Below, one piece after another: positions 1 through 11,083 of a stretch of DNA of 64,000 nt. The notes under the pieces are model-generated. The model saw nothing but the letters and a program-made list of their open reading frames with translations. It was not told where the DNA came from and did not search any database. Each line of letters starts with the position of its first letter. Within the stretch, counting starts at the first letter, position 1. A program made the translations under genes and the position numbers. The stretch comes from Apostichopus japonicus (lineage: Eukaryota > Echinodermata > Holothuroidea > Aspidochirotida > Stichopodidae), in contig NC_092569.1 of assembly GCF_037975245.1 (NCBI RefSeq), positions 9,187,001 through 9,251,000 of the forward strand, in the 5' to 3' direction.

Positions 1-789
1 AACACGGTAACATGTGTTGCAGGTTGCACTGTAACAACTGCAAAGCTGTTATGTTGTTCCCATGTAAGGCAAAGATCTGCGGGACTGGACAAGGAGTCTT
101 TGCAGATGAGAGGGTCTACGAAATGAAGTAAAGGAGGTACGGTACCGCTTGATTCCAGTTCACACATCTCCCTAATTTACGCTAATTTGTCATGCCGAGA
201 ACGAAGAAAGGCCATCTTCGGGTATATCTATAGGCCTACTTATAGCATAAAACGACTAGATACGACTCCATATTTGTGTATTAAAGAACTCGCACTCAAT
301 GGTTGATACAGCAACTAATGTTCACGTTCCACAACCGTGAATCAGTAATTACTACTTTGTGTTAGTTAGTGTACCAGCTATGAGTATCGGGTGCCCCTAC
401 ACATCATGTCCCAGACATGTGTAGACTTGTCGAGAAAAACTCCTCTTCCCGCCCAATACAAATCCCCTACACACATCCCCTACACACATGCCCTACACAC
501 ATCACGAAGGCTGACACCGTGTCGAGACGCAAGGACCGCACTTTCCACAATCATTCTACATAAATTGCAATCAGAGTGACACTGTCGCCTCATATGACTG
601 TCATTTTCATAGTTAGCTCTTATGCTTATTCTTTCATGAAAACCACATTGATAACAGAATAAAGAGGACGACGTGATTGACTGTTCAATATTCAATAATT
701 TCAGTTTCGACTCAAAATGCAGCAGAATAAATATTTTACCATAATTTATAGTCTGTTCAAGTTTATTAAGTCTTGTTTTATTTTTGTAG
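1..789 (+). other. Intron 1 / upstream DNA of WSC receptor copy A
   Basis: No coding exon seen. The stretch is nearly identical to 15,611-16,414, which is intron 1 of copy C, so it is most likely the 3' part of copy A's intron 1, with the signal-peptide exon lying before the window. An ORF opens at an ATG at 717 and runs into the WSC exon, but a strong acceptor (T-rich tract then GTAG) sits at 786-789. Copy C has a proper signal exon 2.5 kb upstream, so the 717 start is probably intronic. Confidence 0.6.
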
Positions 790-1062
790 CATGCAGAGAA
801 TACATTGGATGTTTTCGTAAACCTTCTGATGTAATGAGGGAAAAAAACACTGATGCCATGATGACTGTTTCAATGTGCTCACGGAAATGCGCGGAACTCA
901 ATTATACAGTATACGGGTTGATGTATGGTAATAGATGTCACTGTGGAACGATAACTGATGTCGGTAATATTACACGTGATATGGAACCTGCTTCCCAGTG
1001 TAATACGCTATGCAGAGGGGTAGATAGATGTGGAGCAAACAAACACATGGCTGTGTATAAAG
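790..1062 (+). CDS. Copy A exon: WSC domain 1
   Basis: 273 nt, phase 1-1. Reads CREYIGCF, then MCSRKCAE, GNRCHCG, QCNTLC and RCGANKHMAVY, which is the WSC cysteine spacing plus one additional N-terminal cysteine. Donor is GTAGTT at 1063. Six residues differ from the copy C exon: C has I for K, R for L, M for T, I for G, C for R and Q for K. Confidence 0.85.
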
Positions 1063-4000
1063 GTAGTTAAACATTATTCTCCGTCATATACAATGACACC
1101 ATTAATTGATATTGTTTTCCAATTTCTTTCAATCATTTAATATCAGTAATATTTACATCCAATTGTACACTACCATTGACGTCGCTAAATGTATTCATTA
1201 GACTAAACATCCCTCTAAACAGGGAGTTGTTTAATCGATTCTTCGTCACCTGTGACGTCATGACTGTTGGGTAACAGACGACGCTACAGCTTGGGGCCCT
1301 GGAACAATCATGGGGTCTTAGAAAAAAGCCACAGTGTTTTCTTATTTTCATAAAGTAAGATCAGTGAAATATATCTAGATTCCCTTGGCCCGACTTAGCT
1401 CTCGACAACTCTATGTCTATAAATCCGAGTATGAATTGAACAACTTCACAATCACTAATGGCAATTATCATCACTCCGAAATTAATTAATTTACAACATG
1501 TAGGTTTGGCATTAGTGAAGCATAATATCAGTAAAGGTATTTTTCATATTTCTTAGGCAATGAGTATAAAGGATGCTATGACGACAGTGGTCAACATTCC
1601 ACATTTAATCCGATAAAGGACTTGACACTTGAAGTTTGTGCTGACGAGTGCAGGAATTCAACTTTCTGGAGTGTCCTTCACGGTAATGAATGTTCCTGCC
1701 GGTCCCAGATACCACCAGATTCAACACGAAAAGATGACAAACATTGTAAACAACATGGAGTAAAGTGTACTGGTGGAGAGAAGTGTGGAGGAAGCGGCTA
1801 TATTGATCTCTATGTCAATATAGCCTACCATGGTAAAGGTGTAAAAATATATCATCCTTAGGTGTCATTTGTTGTACAAAATACAACTTTTTGATTATAG
1901 TACATCTCACACCTGCATTGATTACTTCCTCCTCATAGTTTAAGGAAACACTCACACATAAGATATTTGATGTATTCAAATAGACTACTGTCCATATCGT
2001 TCAGAAAAAGTTGTTCAAACACGATTTGCTAGCCAAGACGTGTGATTTACCAATAACCTGCATTCATTTTTGAAAGTCTACCTTGTAAAATACGAAACAG
2101 CACATGTACTTTATACAACTGAAGATTTCATGTTAGCCAAATATTCAAGTAATAATGGCGTTACGCCATGCAACCTATACATAGGCCTACTTTAAAATAA
2201 CATTTCATTTTACAACGTCTCAGATTTAAAAACATGTTTTTAGAGAATCCAATTTAATATATTCCATGGCTAAACTTCACATTGTTGAAATATACATTAA
2301 ATTAAACTTGAATGGCCCGAACTGAAACATATAGTGCGGGGCTCTTTTGTAACAGACAAGGGTTGTAGCAAGTGACATTATTTGATCACGCCTGATGCAA
2401 AACTGTTAGCAAATTTCGCCATAGACATTTACCCGCCTTCCGCCTGGCTTTTATTTATTAAGTATACAAGAACCTTTCGCTAATAGCTGATGATCATTAA
2501 ACATTGACTGTGATGAAATTGCTGGGATTCTACTACTGTTTGGCTGATTTATAATGTCTCAGTAATATCAGAAATGTTCTGATACTGGAATGACAAAGTG
2601 ACAGTAGCAAAACAGCTTCCTTACGTATACACAGATATGATAGACTAATAATTATTCAGCAACCATATCATAATGTGTACTTAACGTTAGCAACATACAT
2701 CACTACGTATTCGTCATCTTCGGACAGATAAAACGTAGTACGTGATAATACATATACTGCTGGGATATAAGGACGTATGACTAGAAGACTACTATAGATT
2801 AATACGATGTAGAATTCCGAACGGATAGAAAAATATGTGACTTCATGTCGTAACGTCACTTTTACATAATAGTTTTATTCACTACTCGTAAAGCAATCAT
2901 CATGAGAGAGTACTATGAACTTTAAATCGAGTACAAGTTCAAGTACTTTAGCATCTGAGTCCGAGTAATTTAACATCCGAGTAATTTTTTTGTTGAAGTA
3001 CTTGAGTACTACTCGACTACCGACTACTTTTCGAGTTACCTTCCATACAACAATGAGAGAAACCTCTTTCGGGCAATGTCGGGCAAGGTGGCCTCAACGC
3101 CCTACACTATATGACATTGTATAATGGAGGTGACAATCGTGTGTATCATATTTTTCTTTTGATATAAGTTACGGATCTAAGGTCAGAATTATTGCATGTA
3201 TTAGACAGTAGATGATAAGAAACAAAAGTAGCTGTCGTGTATCATTTTCGTTTCGATTGTTTCAATTTTCAGATCCTACGGTAACAATTTGTCCAGAACG
3301 TTCTCAATCAACAGGTTTGATGAACTGCCAAGTTTTTTTTTCCTTTGTCTATTCAAATGCAATTTCTCTAAACTTGTAAGTAAATATGCAATGGTGATTT
3401 GTTGTTTTGCATTCCTCGCGTATAGTGAAAAACCTTGGAATATTCTTTTAACAAATTTACTAATACGATATTGTAATCTTACGACAATCATCATATTTTT
3501 CTCTTTTAATATAACGAATCTTAAGTCAGTGATATTTGAATTTTATATAGAGTAGAAAAAAAACATAATTTTTTGCTTAATTTCCTTAAAAATGTGTTTC
3601 GACTTTCAGATCCTTCAGGCACACATTACCCAGAACGTTTACCATCAAGTACACAATCAACAGCTTTGATCAAATGCCAGTTAATCTTTTTGTTTAAGTT
3701 GGAAGGCGGTATAACGGTTCATTATAAGATATGAAAGAAACTAAGTATGATGCGAAAGTATGTAATTCGTTTTGACCCCCAAAACTCCGCGTATTTGTGT
3801 GGTTTGATTTGTCCCTTGTCTGAGCAGGTCTATTAAATCTATTTCGCATCCCTCTTGATGGTTCAAATTAAAATTATTCAAACTTATAATTCTTTTTTTT
3901 TCGACCACAGTACAACACCGGCATACAGAAGAATTATCAGGTATACCTAGGAGAACGAGGACAATGTCGTCATTCAAATAAACTAATTGCTCGTATTTTC

Positions 4001-5521
4001 TGGTAGCGTTTTGTGTATGCGACAAGAAAGTACAGGCGGACAAATACTTGACGATTTGAACACATTGATGCAATCTTCGCTGAAAAGGGTTACATCGTCA
4101 CATATGTTGTTGTCTACAGTTTACAGTCTACAGTAGTAATTCCAACTTTCCATACACAACTTACAGACAAGTCCCTTATATCTAGGGGTAAAATTAAAGC
4201 TATTGTTGCATTAATGTGAAAACCTAGCTGGCCATATTTTACTCAGTGAAGACAGTGTTTATTGTGTTCCTATAAAATCGCAATATCTTTACCATTTAGT
4301 TGACTATCACATCGGGCTTTATTAACTTGCTTTAAAAAATTATTGGATACAATTCTTTACTTCAGTGGGATCTTTCAGTTTATTTTACAAAGTGACATAT
4401 TTCAATATTGCAGATGGTCTTATCGTCGTCACGACAGTCACTGGCATTTCAGCTTTCATTCTTGGATGTCTGTCAGTGATCGGAGTGCAGTGTGTCTTAC
4501 GCATGTAAGTTATACCTTTGTGAAAGAGCGTTCGATGCTCCTGTATAATACAGTGACAGGATTGAGTCTGCAAACTTCTCAACTACACGATACAATAGAC
4601 TACTACCGTGGAAGAGAGGTCGTAATGTCTAAACTTACATGATGGACACCTTTAAGAACTTGTCAGTTATTTCTTATATGCAAACTGGCGTAAAAGTTGT
4701 GAGTCATTAGAATTCTGGAGGGGAGCGGTACAAATGAGTTTAAAACTTAATATTATCGTATATTATCTTTAAATGTAGTGTAAATATCTTGCATTTCTTA
4801 GAATAATGACAAGTTTTGATCTAATCAAGTTATATACATTCTCTTCGCGATGATATTTTTAAAATAAATCTCAGTTCCATGTATTTACTGACAACCAAAA
4901 TGACCCAAGTATGTCACATAACATAATTGACTTCGAAGTAAGCGAGGAACTATCCTTAATAAAGCCACATACTTGCTAGTTGAATTAAATGTTCTTTACT
5001 TAATGAATGTTTCATACTTAATACAGTGTGTTCTAATTGCTTGTTTTCATGTTCCAATGAAAGCTCACCGTACTTGTAATTAAGTAAAGATACCAAATCA
5101 TTAGTCAATTATTGGGTTCACCTCTCTTTATAGATTTCAGAGGCGAAAACTTCTCAAGCAAGATAGACAAAAGACATCCGAAAATACACCTGGCATGATG
5201 ATATCATTCATAAATGACTCGTTATCGAATGAGACATCTTTAGATAATTTCATCAAAGATACTCCACCACAACCGACAGAATATACAAGGGTGATTGATA
5301 ATATGGAGAGTGGCCAGTTACAACGACCGATGAGCGAATATGCAAGAGCTATCGAGAATTTGGAGATTGGCCAATTTCCTCATGCAGCCCATACATCAAA
5401 CCAAAATAAATTGCATTCTATGAACAATTGTGGAAAATACACAAATGAAACGTACGAGATAGTAGGGGCGGCTGTCCCCCTACCCGAACTTCAGGTTGTG
5501 AAAAACATCAAACGTTTCTAA
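790..5521 (+). CDS. WSC-domain type I transmembrane receptor, copy A (5' end outside window)
   Basis: Spliced gene with exons 790-1062, 1557-1832, 3273-3314, 3911-3940, 4414-4504 and 5134-5521. All borders are GT..AG and the phases agree (1-1 for the four ectodomain exons, 1-2 for the membrane exon). Order: WSC1, WSC2, 24-residue stalk, one membrane helix followed by RRK, and a cytoplasmic tail of about 128 residues. WSC domains are eight-cysteine modules thought to bind carbohydrate (yeast Wsc sensors, Kremen, polycystin-1); the ligand here is unknown. N-glycosylation sequons (NYT, NIT, NST) fit an extracellular position. The tail has TEYTRV, matching the ITSM pattern TxYxxV, inside a motif that recurs as SEYARAIENLEIGQF. 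Structure is seen in the sequence; the receptor role is inferred. Only the signal-peptide exon is missing. An additional stalk exon at 3610 has lost its donor. Confidence 0.8.
1557..1832 (+). CDS. Copy A exon: WSC domain 2
   Basis: 276 nt, phase 1-1, acceptor TTCTTAG and donor GTAAAG. Shows the eight-cysteine WSC pattern: YKGCYDD, VCADEC, NECSC, HC, KC and KCGGSGYIDLYVN. It is only distantly similar to domain 1, so the two domains duplicated long before the gene copies did. Confidence 0.85.
1833..3272 (+). other. Copy A intron 3 (after WSC2)
   Basis: No exon or open element seen. It matches copy C 17,476-18,935 almost base for base with small indels (copy C has extra bases near 18,010-18,040). 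Around 2,925-3,035 there is a locally self-similar stretch of GAGTAC/GAGTAA words present in both copies, perhaps an old inverted-repeat insertion that predates the duplication. Confidence 0.5.
3273..3314 (+). CDS. Copy A exon: stalk segment 1
   Basis: 42 nt, phase 1-1, encodes DPTVTICPERSQST. Acceptor is a pyrimidine tract ending TTTTCAG; donor is GTTTGA, weak but shared with copy C. The matching C exon (18,936-18,989) is 12 nt longer. Close A/C similarity stops about 30 bases after this exon. Confidence 0.65.
3610..3663 (+). pseudogene. Decayed stalk exon in copy A
   Basis: 54 nt reading DPSGTHYPERLPSSTQST after a good TTTCAG acceptor, related to the previous stalk exon. The base after the final CAACAG is C, so the GT donor is lost. 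Being phase 1-1, it can be skipped without a frameshift. The copy B equivalent near 9,819 has also lost its donor and acceptor. Confidence 0.6.
3911..3940 (+). CDS. Copy A exon: stalk segment 2
   Basis: A 30-nt micro-exon, phase 1-1, reading QHRHTEELSG after joining. Acceptor follows a long T tract ending CCACAG; donor is GTATAC. Copy C has the related 36-nt exon at 19,175-19,210 (DNVRHWLTEEIS), which supports it being real. Its size makes it easy for gene finders to miss. Confidence 0.6.
4414..4504 (+). CDS. Copy A exon: transmembrane helix
   Basis: 91 nt, phase 1 in and 2 out, acceptor TTGCAG and donor GTAAGT. Encodes DGLIVVTTVTGISAFILGC followed by LSVIGVQCVLR, a single hydrophobic helix. 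The overlapping frame starting at 4343 is a shadow. Confidence 0.8.
5134..5521 (+). CDS. Copy A exon: cytoplasmic tail with ITSM-like motif
   Basis: Acceptor is CTCTTTATAG at 5124-5133. A nearby TTTCAG at 5140 would put the exon out of frame. The tail begins IFQRRKLLKQ (stop-transfer basic residues) and contains PTEYTRVIDNMESGQL then MSEYARAIENLEIGQF, two tandem copies of one motif, and near the end NETYEIVGAAVPLPEL. TEYTRV fits the ITSM consensus TxYxxV; the second tyrosine has alanine at +3 and fits neither ITIM nor ITSM. A signalling role is inferred from motif form only. Confidence 0.75.
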
Positions 5522-5545
5522 ATTTAGAGTGCTCCAGGTTTTGTT

Positions 5546-5551
5546 AATAAA
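5546..5551 (+). terminator. Poly(A) signal AATAAA, copy A
   Basis: AATAAA lies 25 nt after the stop codon, and the stretch TTAATAAAAATACTTTC is conserved in copy B at 11,865-11,880. Confidence 0.6.
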
Positions 5552-5559
5552 AATACTTT

Positions 5560-6221
5560 CTTATGTGTTTTTTTTCTTTATTAATTGAAACATGTCCTTT
5601 GCCTAGAAGAAAGCCACTAGAAGTTTAGAAGGATATCATGTTTAGAAGGCTTCAAGGCTACAATATGTGGGTCAGAGTATGAAATGAAAATACTAGAGTC
5701 ACACTGAACCTGCCAATGTGCATAAATCATGTTTAGCAAAACAGTAAAGTTGTCCACCCTTGACTGGTCGAAGTAACCCAAAGAACTTAGAAATCATACA
5801 TTATAGAGATATATGCATTGGAAAAATGTTGTTTGGTAGATTTGGGACAATGTCAGTAACTACCGTCACGCTTGAAGGATTTAAGCAGCGGCGTAGCAAG
5901 TGGGTACCCAAAAAGAAAGGGAAGACATTCAGAAATTTCGGTTTTGAATCGGGGACGAAAAACCTTGGCAAACACTGTAATTGAATTTAAAAACAATGGA
6001 TAATCATGATATATTATACTCGATAGATACTTCTTTCTGCATGACCATGTGATCTGCTTCTCTATAGTTAATGCATTGTTGTAACAGTAACAGCTCGACT
6101 GGGTAGCCTGATTCTCCTTCATATAGTTTTAAGTAAATGCTAGTGCGTCCTATTGCACTGTTGTAGTATATCTTTTTAATTTAGATAGCGGAAAAGTGTT
6201 TCAGCTGAGCAAAAGGAATGG
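5560..6221 (+). other. Intergenic DNA between copies A and B
   Basis: No gene. 5,600-5,720 matches the flank after copy B (12,958-13,085), and 5,850-6,220 matches 14,605-14,930 inside intron 1 of copy C. The second block is therefore probably the old intron 1 of copy B. Only about 130 bases separate the blocks here, against roughly 1.5 kb in copy C, where the signal exon lies. The promoter and first exon of copy B therefore seem to have been deleted. Confidence 0.55.
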
Positions 6222-6640
6222 GTGGCATCAAAAAAAACATCAAAAATGTTGGATTGCTCAGTTACTTTAACTGAGCAATTTAACATTTTTATGCAAAATG
6301 TTAAATTGGCAACTTATCATACCTCGTCGGTTAGACATTTTGCTGCAAAATGTTCAATTGTTCATTTCATTCCAAAAAAAATCTGCAAAATGTTCAATTG
6401 TTCATTTCATTCCAAAAAAAATCTGCAAAATGTTAAATTGACAACGTATCGTATTTCGTCAAATCAATATTTTTCTGCAAAACGTTCAATTGTTCGCTTC
6501 ATTCTATCTGAGCAATTAAAAAAAATTCTGCAAAATGTTTAATTGACAACTTATCGTATCTCGTCAACTCAACAGTTTTCTGCAAAATGTTTGATTGTTC
6601 ACTTCATTCCAAAATGCTCAGTTGGAATGAAGTGAACACT
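6222..6640 (+). repeat. Degenerate tandem minisatellite
   Basis: Repeated words CTGCAAAATGTTCAATTGTTC, CATTCCAAAAAAAATC and GACAACTTATCGTATCTCGTC recur in order about four times, two adjacent 46-nt units near 6,350-6,440 being almost identical. The ORF starting at 6,222 is low-complexity and not a gene. Confidence 0.75.
6597..6637. repeat. 16-bp inverted repeat, 9-nt spacer
   Basis: Arms 6597-6612 (GTTCACTTCATTCCAA) and 6622-6637 are perfect reverse complements. The repeat closes the minisatellite. Confidence 0.8.
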
Positions 6641-6659
6641 TGAACATCTTTTTCATGTG

Positions 6660-7105
6660 AGTGATAAATAGCCCCCCCCCCTCCCTACCCAAATGAAATA
6701 ATATTAAGCGCGCTAGGAAAGAGCATTGTATTCTTTGGTAATTCACTATGTCGTCGAATAAATTTTGTTCAAAAAAGAAAAAGTTTTCCCCTTTGTTACA
6801 TTAACATAGCTTTTGAAGTTAGTAATCAATGTAGCCTTCAAGCAGAAAACTTATATTCAGTTGCTTACTTGCTTAACCGGAGTGATTTATAAGTTTGTGA
6901 AGTGAGGGCCAGTGGTACTAATGTATCGCAAAAAGTTCGGAAAAAAAGTGCAGTCGCGATGCGGGGTCTGACTGACACTGACCGTATCGCTGACGAGTAG
7001 CGGGGGGGGGGGGGGGTGGGAGTACAATGCAGCAGTCGGAACCCACCCAGTTGGAATTTCAGCCACTTCACCCTCCAATCATCAGGCCTTAGCTACGTCC
7101 CTGAA
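6660..7105. repeat. Poly-C / poly-G bounded repeat remnant
   Basis: A C run near 6,668 and a G run at about 7,002-7,016 flank AT-rich DNA. The segment ends in GCCTTAGCTACGTCCCTGAA, the mirror of CAGGGACGTCGCTAG seen at 63,302. This suggests the edge of an inverted-repeat element family. No protein is seen. Confidence 0.35.
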
Positions 7106-7432
7106 TACACACACCACGAAGGCTGAATACGAGACGAGACGCAGGGACTGCATTTTCCAAAATCATTCAGCGTAAAATGCTATCAAAGTACAGTAACTCT
7201 TTCGCTTCACATGACTGTCATTTTACATTTACCTCTTTGTCGGTTCATGAAAAGTCAAGCGCTTATGGTTTCATAAAATTACATTTACTACAAAATGAAG
7301 AGTGCGACTTGATTGACTCTTCAATGTTCTATAATTTCAGTTTCGACTCAAAATGCAGCAGAATATAAAAAATAAAAAACATGATTGATGGTAAGTCTGT
7401 ACAAGTGTCATAAGTCTTCTTTTTATTTGAAG

Positions 7433-7690
7433 CGTGTAGAATACATTGGCTGTTTTCTACTTCTTCTAATATAATGAGAGAACAAAAACACTGATGCTAT
7501 GATGACTGTTTCAAAGTGCTCACGAAAATGCGCGGAACTCATTTATACAGTATCCGGGTTGATATATGGTAATATATGTCACTGTGGAATGATCCATCAC
7601 ATGTGATCCGAAACCTGCTTTCATGCATAATACGCATATGAAGCTGAGTAGAAAGCGGTGGAGGAAACAATCATATGGCTGTGTACAAAG
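7433..7690 (+). pseudogene. Copy B WSC1 relic
   Basis: Aligns with copy A 790-1062 over its length. It keeps AATACATTGG, ATGATGACTGTTTCAA, CGCGGAACTC and the donor GTAGTT, with several short deletions (for example after CACTGTGGAATGAT) that destroy the frame. The segment ATCACATGTGAT resembles the copy C allele rather than A, hinting at old sequence exchange. Confidence 0.8.
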
Positions 7691-8086
7691 GTAGTTTACA
7701 TTTCTTCTTTGTTAAACATAAAACACTAAATATTAATTTGATATTGTTTTCCAATTTCTTTTAAAATCAGTAGAATTTAGATTCAATTGACGTCGTTAAA
7801 TTCATGCATACGATTGGCAGGTTGTAAACATCCTTCTAAGCTGGGACTTGTTTAATCGATTCTCCATCACATGTGACGTCAGGAAGGGTGAGAGGGACAA
7901 GGCTACAGCCTGGGGTCCTGGAGACACTTGTCGGAAATATTGGAAGATTATAAAAGTCACTGCGTATTCTTAATTTTCATAATGTAGGCCTATATACTTA
8001 AGAAAGTAAGATCAGTGTAATATATATATATATATATCCGTTTGGCCCGACTTGGCTCTCGACAACTCTTTGTTTATAAATCCGAA

Positions 8087-8205
8087 CATGGATCAAGCAA
8101 TTTCCCGATCACTGATTAAAATCCGAGTATGACTTGAACAACTCCCCAATCACTGATTGAAATCCTTTCATGGATTGAACAACTCCCTGATCACTGATAG
8201 TAATT
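8087..8205 (+). repeat. Threefold minisatellite in copy B intron
   Basis: A unit of about 45-50 nt (GAACAACTCCC.ATCACTGAT with TGGATTGA or GACTTGA) occurs three times here but once in copy A near 1,430-1,470 and once in copy C near 17,070-17,110. It is therefore an expansion specific to copy B. Confidence 0.6.
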
Positions 8206-8282
8206 TTCATCACTCCCAAGTGATCCAATCAATGAATCCATTTGCAATATGTAGGCTTGACATTATTGTTCACGTTCCTTAG

Positions 8283-8558
8283 ACAATGTGTATAAAGGAT
8301 TCTATGACGACAGCGGTCAATTTTCTACATTTATCCCGATAAATGGCTTGACACTTGAAGTTTGTGCTGACCAGTGTAGGTATTAAACTTTCTGGAGTGT
8401 CCTTCAGAGTAATAAATGTTCCTGCTGTGCCCAGATGCCGCCAAATTCAACACCAAAAGACGACAAACATTGTAATGGAGATGGAGAAAAGTGTACTGGT
8501 GGAGAGAAGTGCGGAGGAAGCAGGTATATTGCCTTCTATGTTAATATAGCCTACCGTG
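8283..8558 (+). pseudogene. Copy B WSC2 relic with in-frame stop
   Basis: Same 276-nt length as the intact exons, donor GTAAGT retained. The first WSC cysteine is lost (KGFYDD), TAA replaces an asparagine codon at 8384-8386, and the last third still reads KCTGGEKCGGSRYIAFYVN. Length is preserved despite the stop, so it decayed mainly by substitution. Confidence 0.85.
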
Positions 8559-8569
8559 GTAAGTTGTAA

Positions 8570-9660
8570 AAACATATCATCCTTCTGTGTCATTGGCTGT
8601 ACAAAATACAACTTTCTGGGTAAAACACATCCCACACTTGCATTTTTTACTTGAATCTGACCAACTTGCCCTTCCTCCTCATAGTTAAGGAAACAAGCAC
8701 TCATAAGATATTTGATGTATCGAAATATACTTCTGTCCATATCGCACAGAAAAACTTGTTCAAACAAAAGTTACCAAGACGTGTGATTTACCATTAGCCT
8801 AAATTGATTTTTGAAAGTCTACTTTGTAAAATACAAAACTGCACATGTACTATATTCATTCGAAGATTGCATGTAAGCCAAATGTTCATGTAAAAATGGC
8901 GTTAGGCCCAGTTTAAAACGACGTAACATTGTACAACGTTTCCAGATTTAGAAACTGTTTTTAGGTAATCCGATTTCATCAATTCCTAGGATAAACTTCA
9001 CATAATTGAAATATACATAAGGTTAAACTTGAATGGCATGAAACTTAAGCAAATAGTATCTGGATCCTTCCGACAGGCAAAGGTTGTAGAGACATGAGTT
9101 GTCTTGTAGTAAGAATAAATTACATTCATTTAAATGTGAATATGAAATTATTTGATCACGGCTAAAAGGTTTACAACATATCTCTGCACGCCTTATGAAT
9201 CATTAAATGTTATCATGTTTCATCATAGGCATGTAACTACCTTCTGCCTCGCTTATCATCATTCGGTGTCATTAGTTGTACAAAATCAACCTTCTAAGTA
9301 AAGCACATCTCATACCTGAATTTACTACTTGAACTTGACCCAATTTGCCCTTCCTCCTCATAGTTTAAGCAAACACGCACACACGTGGTATCGAATCATA
9401 ACTCTGTTTGTGTCGTACAGAAAAACTTGTTTAAACACAAGTTATTATCTCAGATGTGTGATTTACCAGTAGCATACATTGATTTTTGAAAGTCTAACAC
9501 TTAAAATACAATATTGAAATACACTATATACAATCAAAGATTTCAAGTTCTCCACATGTAAATGAAATCATAGCGTTAGGTCCTACAATCTATATATAGT
9601 CCTAGGTTTAAATAGGATAACATTGTACAAAGTTCGCGGTTTTGAAAGCATGTTTTAGGG
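8570..9660 (+). repeat. Internal duplication in copy B intron
   Basis: 8,578-8,960 and 9,265-9,660 are two diverged copies of the same intron segment (TTGTACAAAAT, CCCTTCCTCCTCATAGTT, CAGAAAAACTTGTT and GTGTGATTTACCA in order). A and C each hold one copy (A near 1,862-2,230). Confidence 0.6.
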
Positions 9661-10992
9661 AATCCGATTTCATTTGTTTTTAAACATTTACTAATACGAT
9701 ATTGTATTCTTATGTCAATCATCATATTTGTTTTTCTTTTGATGTAACAAACCTTATGCCAGAGATATTGAATAAAATAAAGAGTAGATAATGTGTTTTG
9801 ACTGTCATATCCTTTAGGCACACTTTATCCAGAACGTTTACCATCAAGTAAACAATCAACAGATTTGATCAAATGCCAGTTAATCTTTTTGTTTAAGTTG
9901 GAAGCTTTAGCAACTATTCTTTCATAAATAATAAATATTTAAAATATTACTATCTCAGCCAAGTCGTGAATCCATCATAGACTGCTGCAATGTTCACTTT
10001 ATACTTAAATTAAAATAGTTACTGCATATGGATTACTGACCATTGCGTCATGTCGTCATGTTGAACGCAATTATTGTCCCTTGTCGAACTACCTACCTGT
10101 TAGGCCTATCGCTGAATGTGTTAATATTTTGATATCAATCAATATATCAATGTAATCTCTATGGAGTGTAGGCGGTATTCAGGTTAATTATATAATACGA
10201 AAGAAACTAAGAATGATGTGAAAGAATGACATTCTTTTTTACCCCAAATCTCCGAGAATTTGTGTGGTTTGGTTTATCCCTTGTCTGAGCAGGTCTATTA
10301 AATCTACTTCGCATCCCTCTTGATGATTCAAATTAAACATGTCTAACTTAAGGTGTAAATACACCACTTACGTTGAGTTATTTTTTTAAGGAAAGCTAAA
10401 AGCAAAATGAAAATGATATAAATATATAATTGTTTTGTTTTTCTACCACCGTACACCACCGGCATACAGAAGAATTTTCAGGTATACCAAGGAGAACGAA
10501 GAAAATGTCGTCATTCATATTAATCAATTGCTCGTATTTTCTGGTAGCGTTTTGTTTATACGACAAGAAAGTACAGGCGGGCAATTACTTTACGATTTGT
10601 AAAAATTGATGCAATATTTCACCGGAAATGGTTACATCGTCACATATGTTGTAGCCTTCTATAATTTATTGACTACAGTAGTAAGTCCAACTTTCCATAC
10701 GCAATATATCTAGGGGTAAGGTTTAAGCTATTGTTGCATTAATGTGAAAACCTAGCTAGCCATGTTTTACACAGTAAAAAAACAGTATTTTGTTCCCATA
10801 AAATCGCAACAAAATCTTTAATCTTTAGTTGACTGTCCTATCTGTCTTAATTAACCCTTCAACATCGCAAGCCTTTAGTTGACTATCATATCAGGCTTAA
10901 TTAACCTGCTTTGGAAAATCTTTGGCTAAAATGATTTACTTCGGTAGGATCTTTCAGTTTACTTTACAACAGGACATCTTTTAATGTTGCAG

Positions 10993-11083
10993 ATGGTCCC
11001 GTCGTCGTCACGACAGTCACTGGCATTTCAGCTTTCATTCTTGGATGTCTGATAGTGATTGGAGTGCAGTGTGATTTACGCAT
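10993..11083 (+). pseudogene. Copy B transmembrane exon, open
   Basis: 91 nt as in A and C, acceptor TTGCAG, donor GTAAGT, reading GPVVVTTVTGISAFILGC then LIVIGVQCDLR. The aspartate near the end of the helix is unusual. Intact by itself but flanked by dead exons. Confidence 0.75.

Noticed and set aside
717-789. In-frame hydrophobic ORF start before WSC1 of copy A (also 16,342 in copy C) as a signal peptide
   Set aside because: A strong acceptor separates it from the WSC exon, its core is interrupted by lysines, and copy C has a better signal exon with matching phase at 13,814.
6222-6542. 106-codon ORF
   Set aside because: Entirely inside a degenerate minisatellite.
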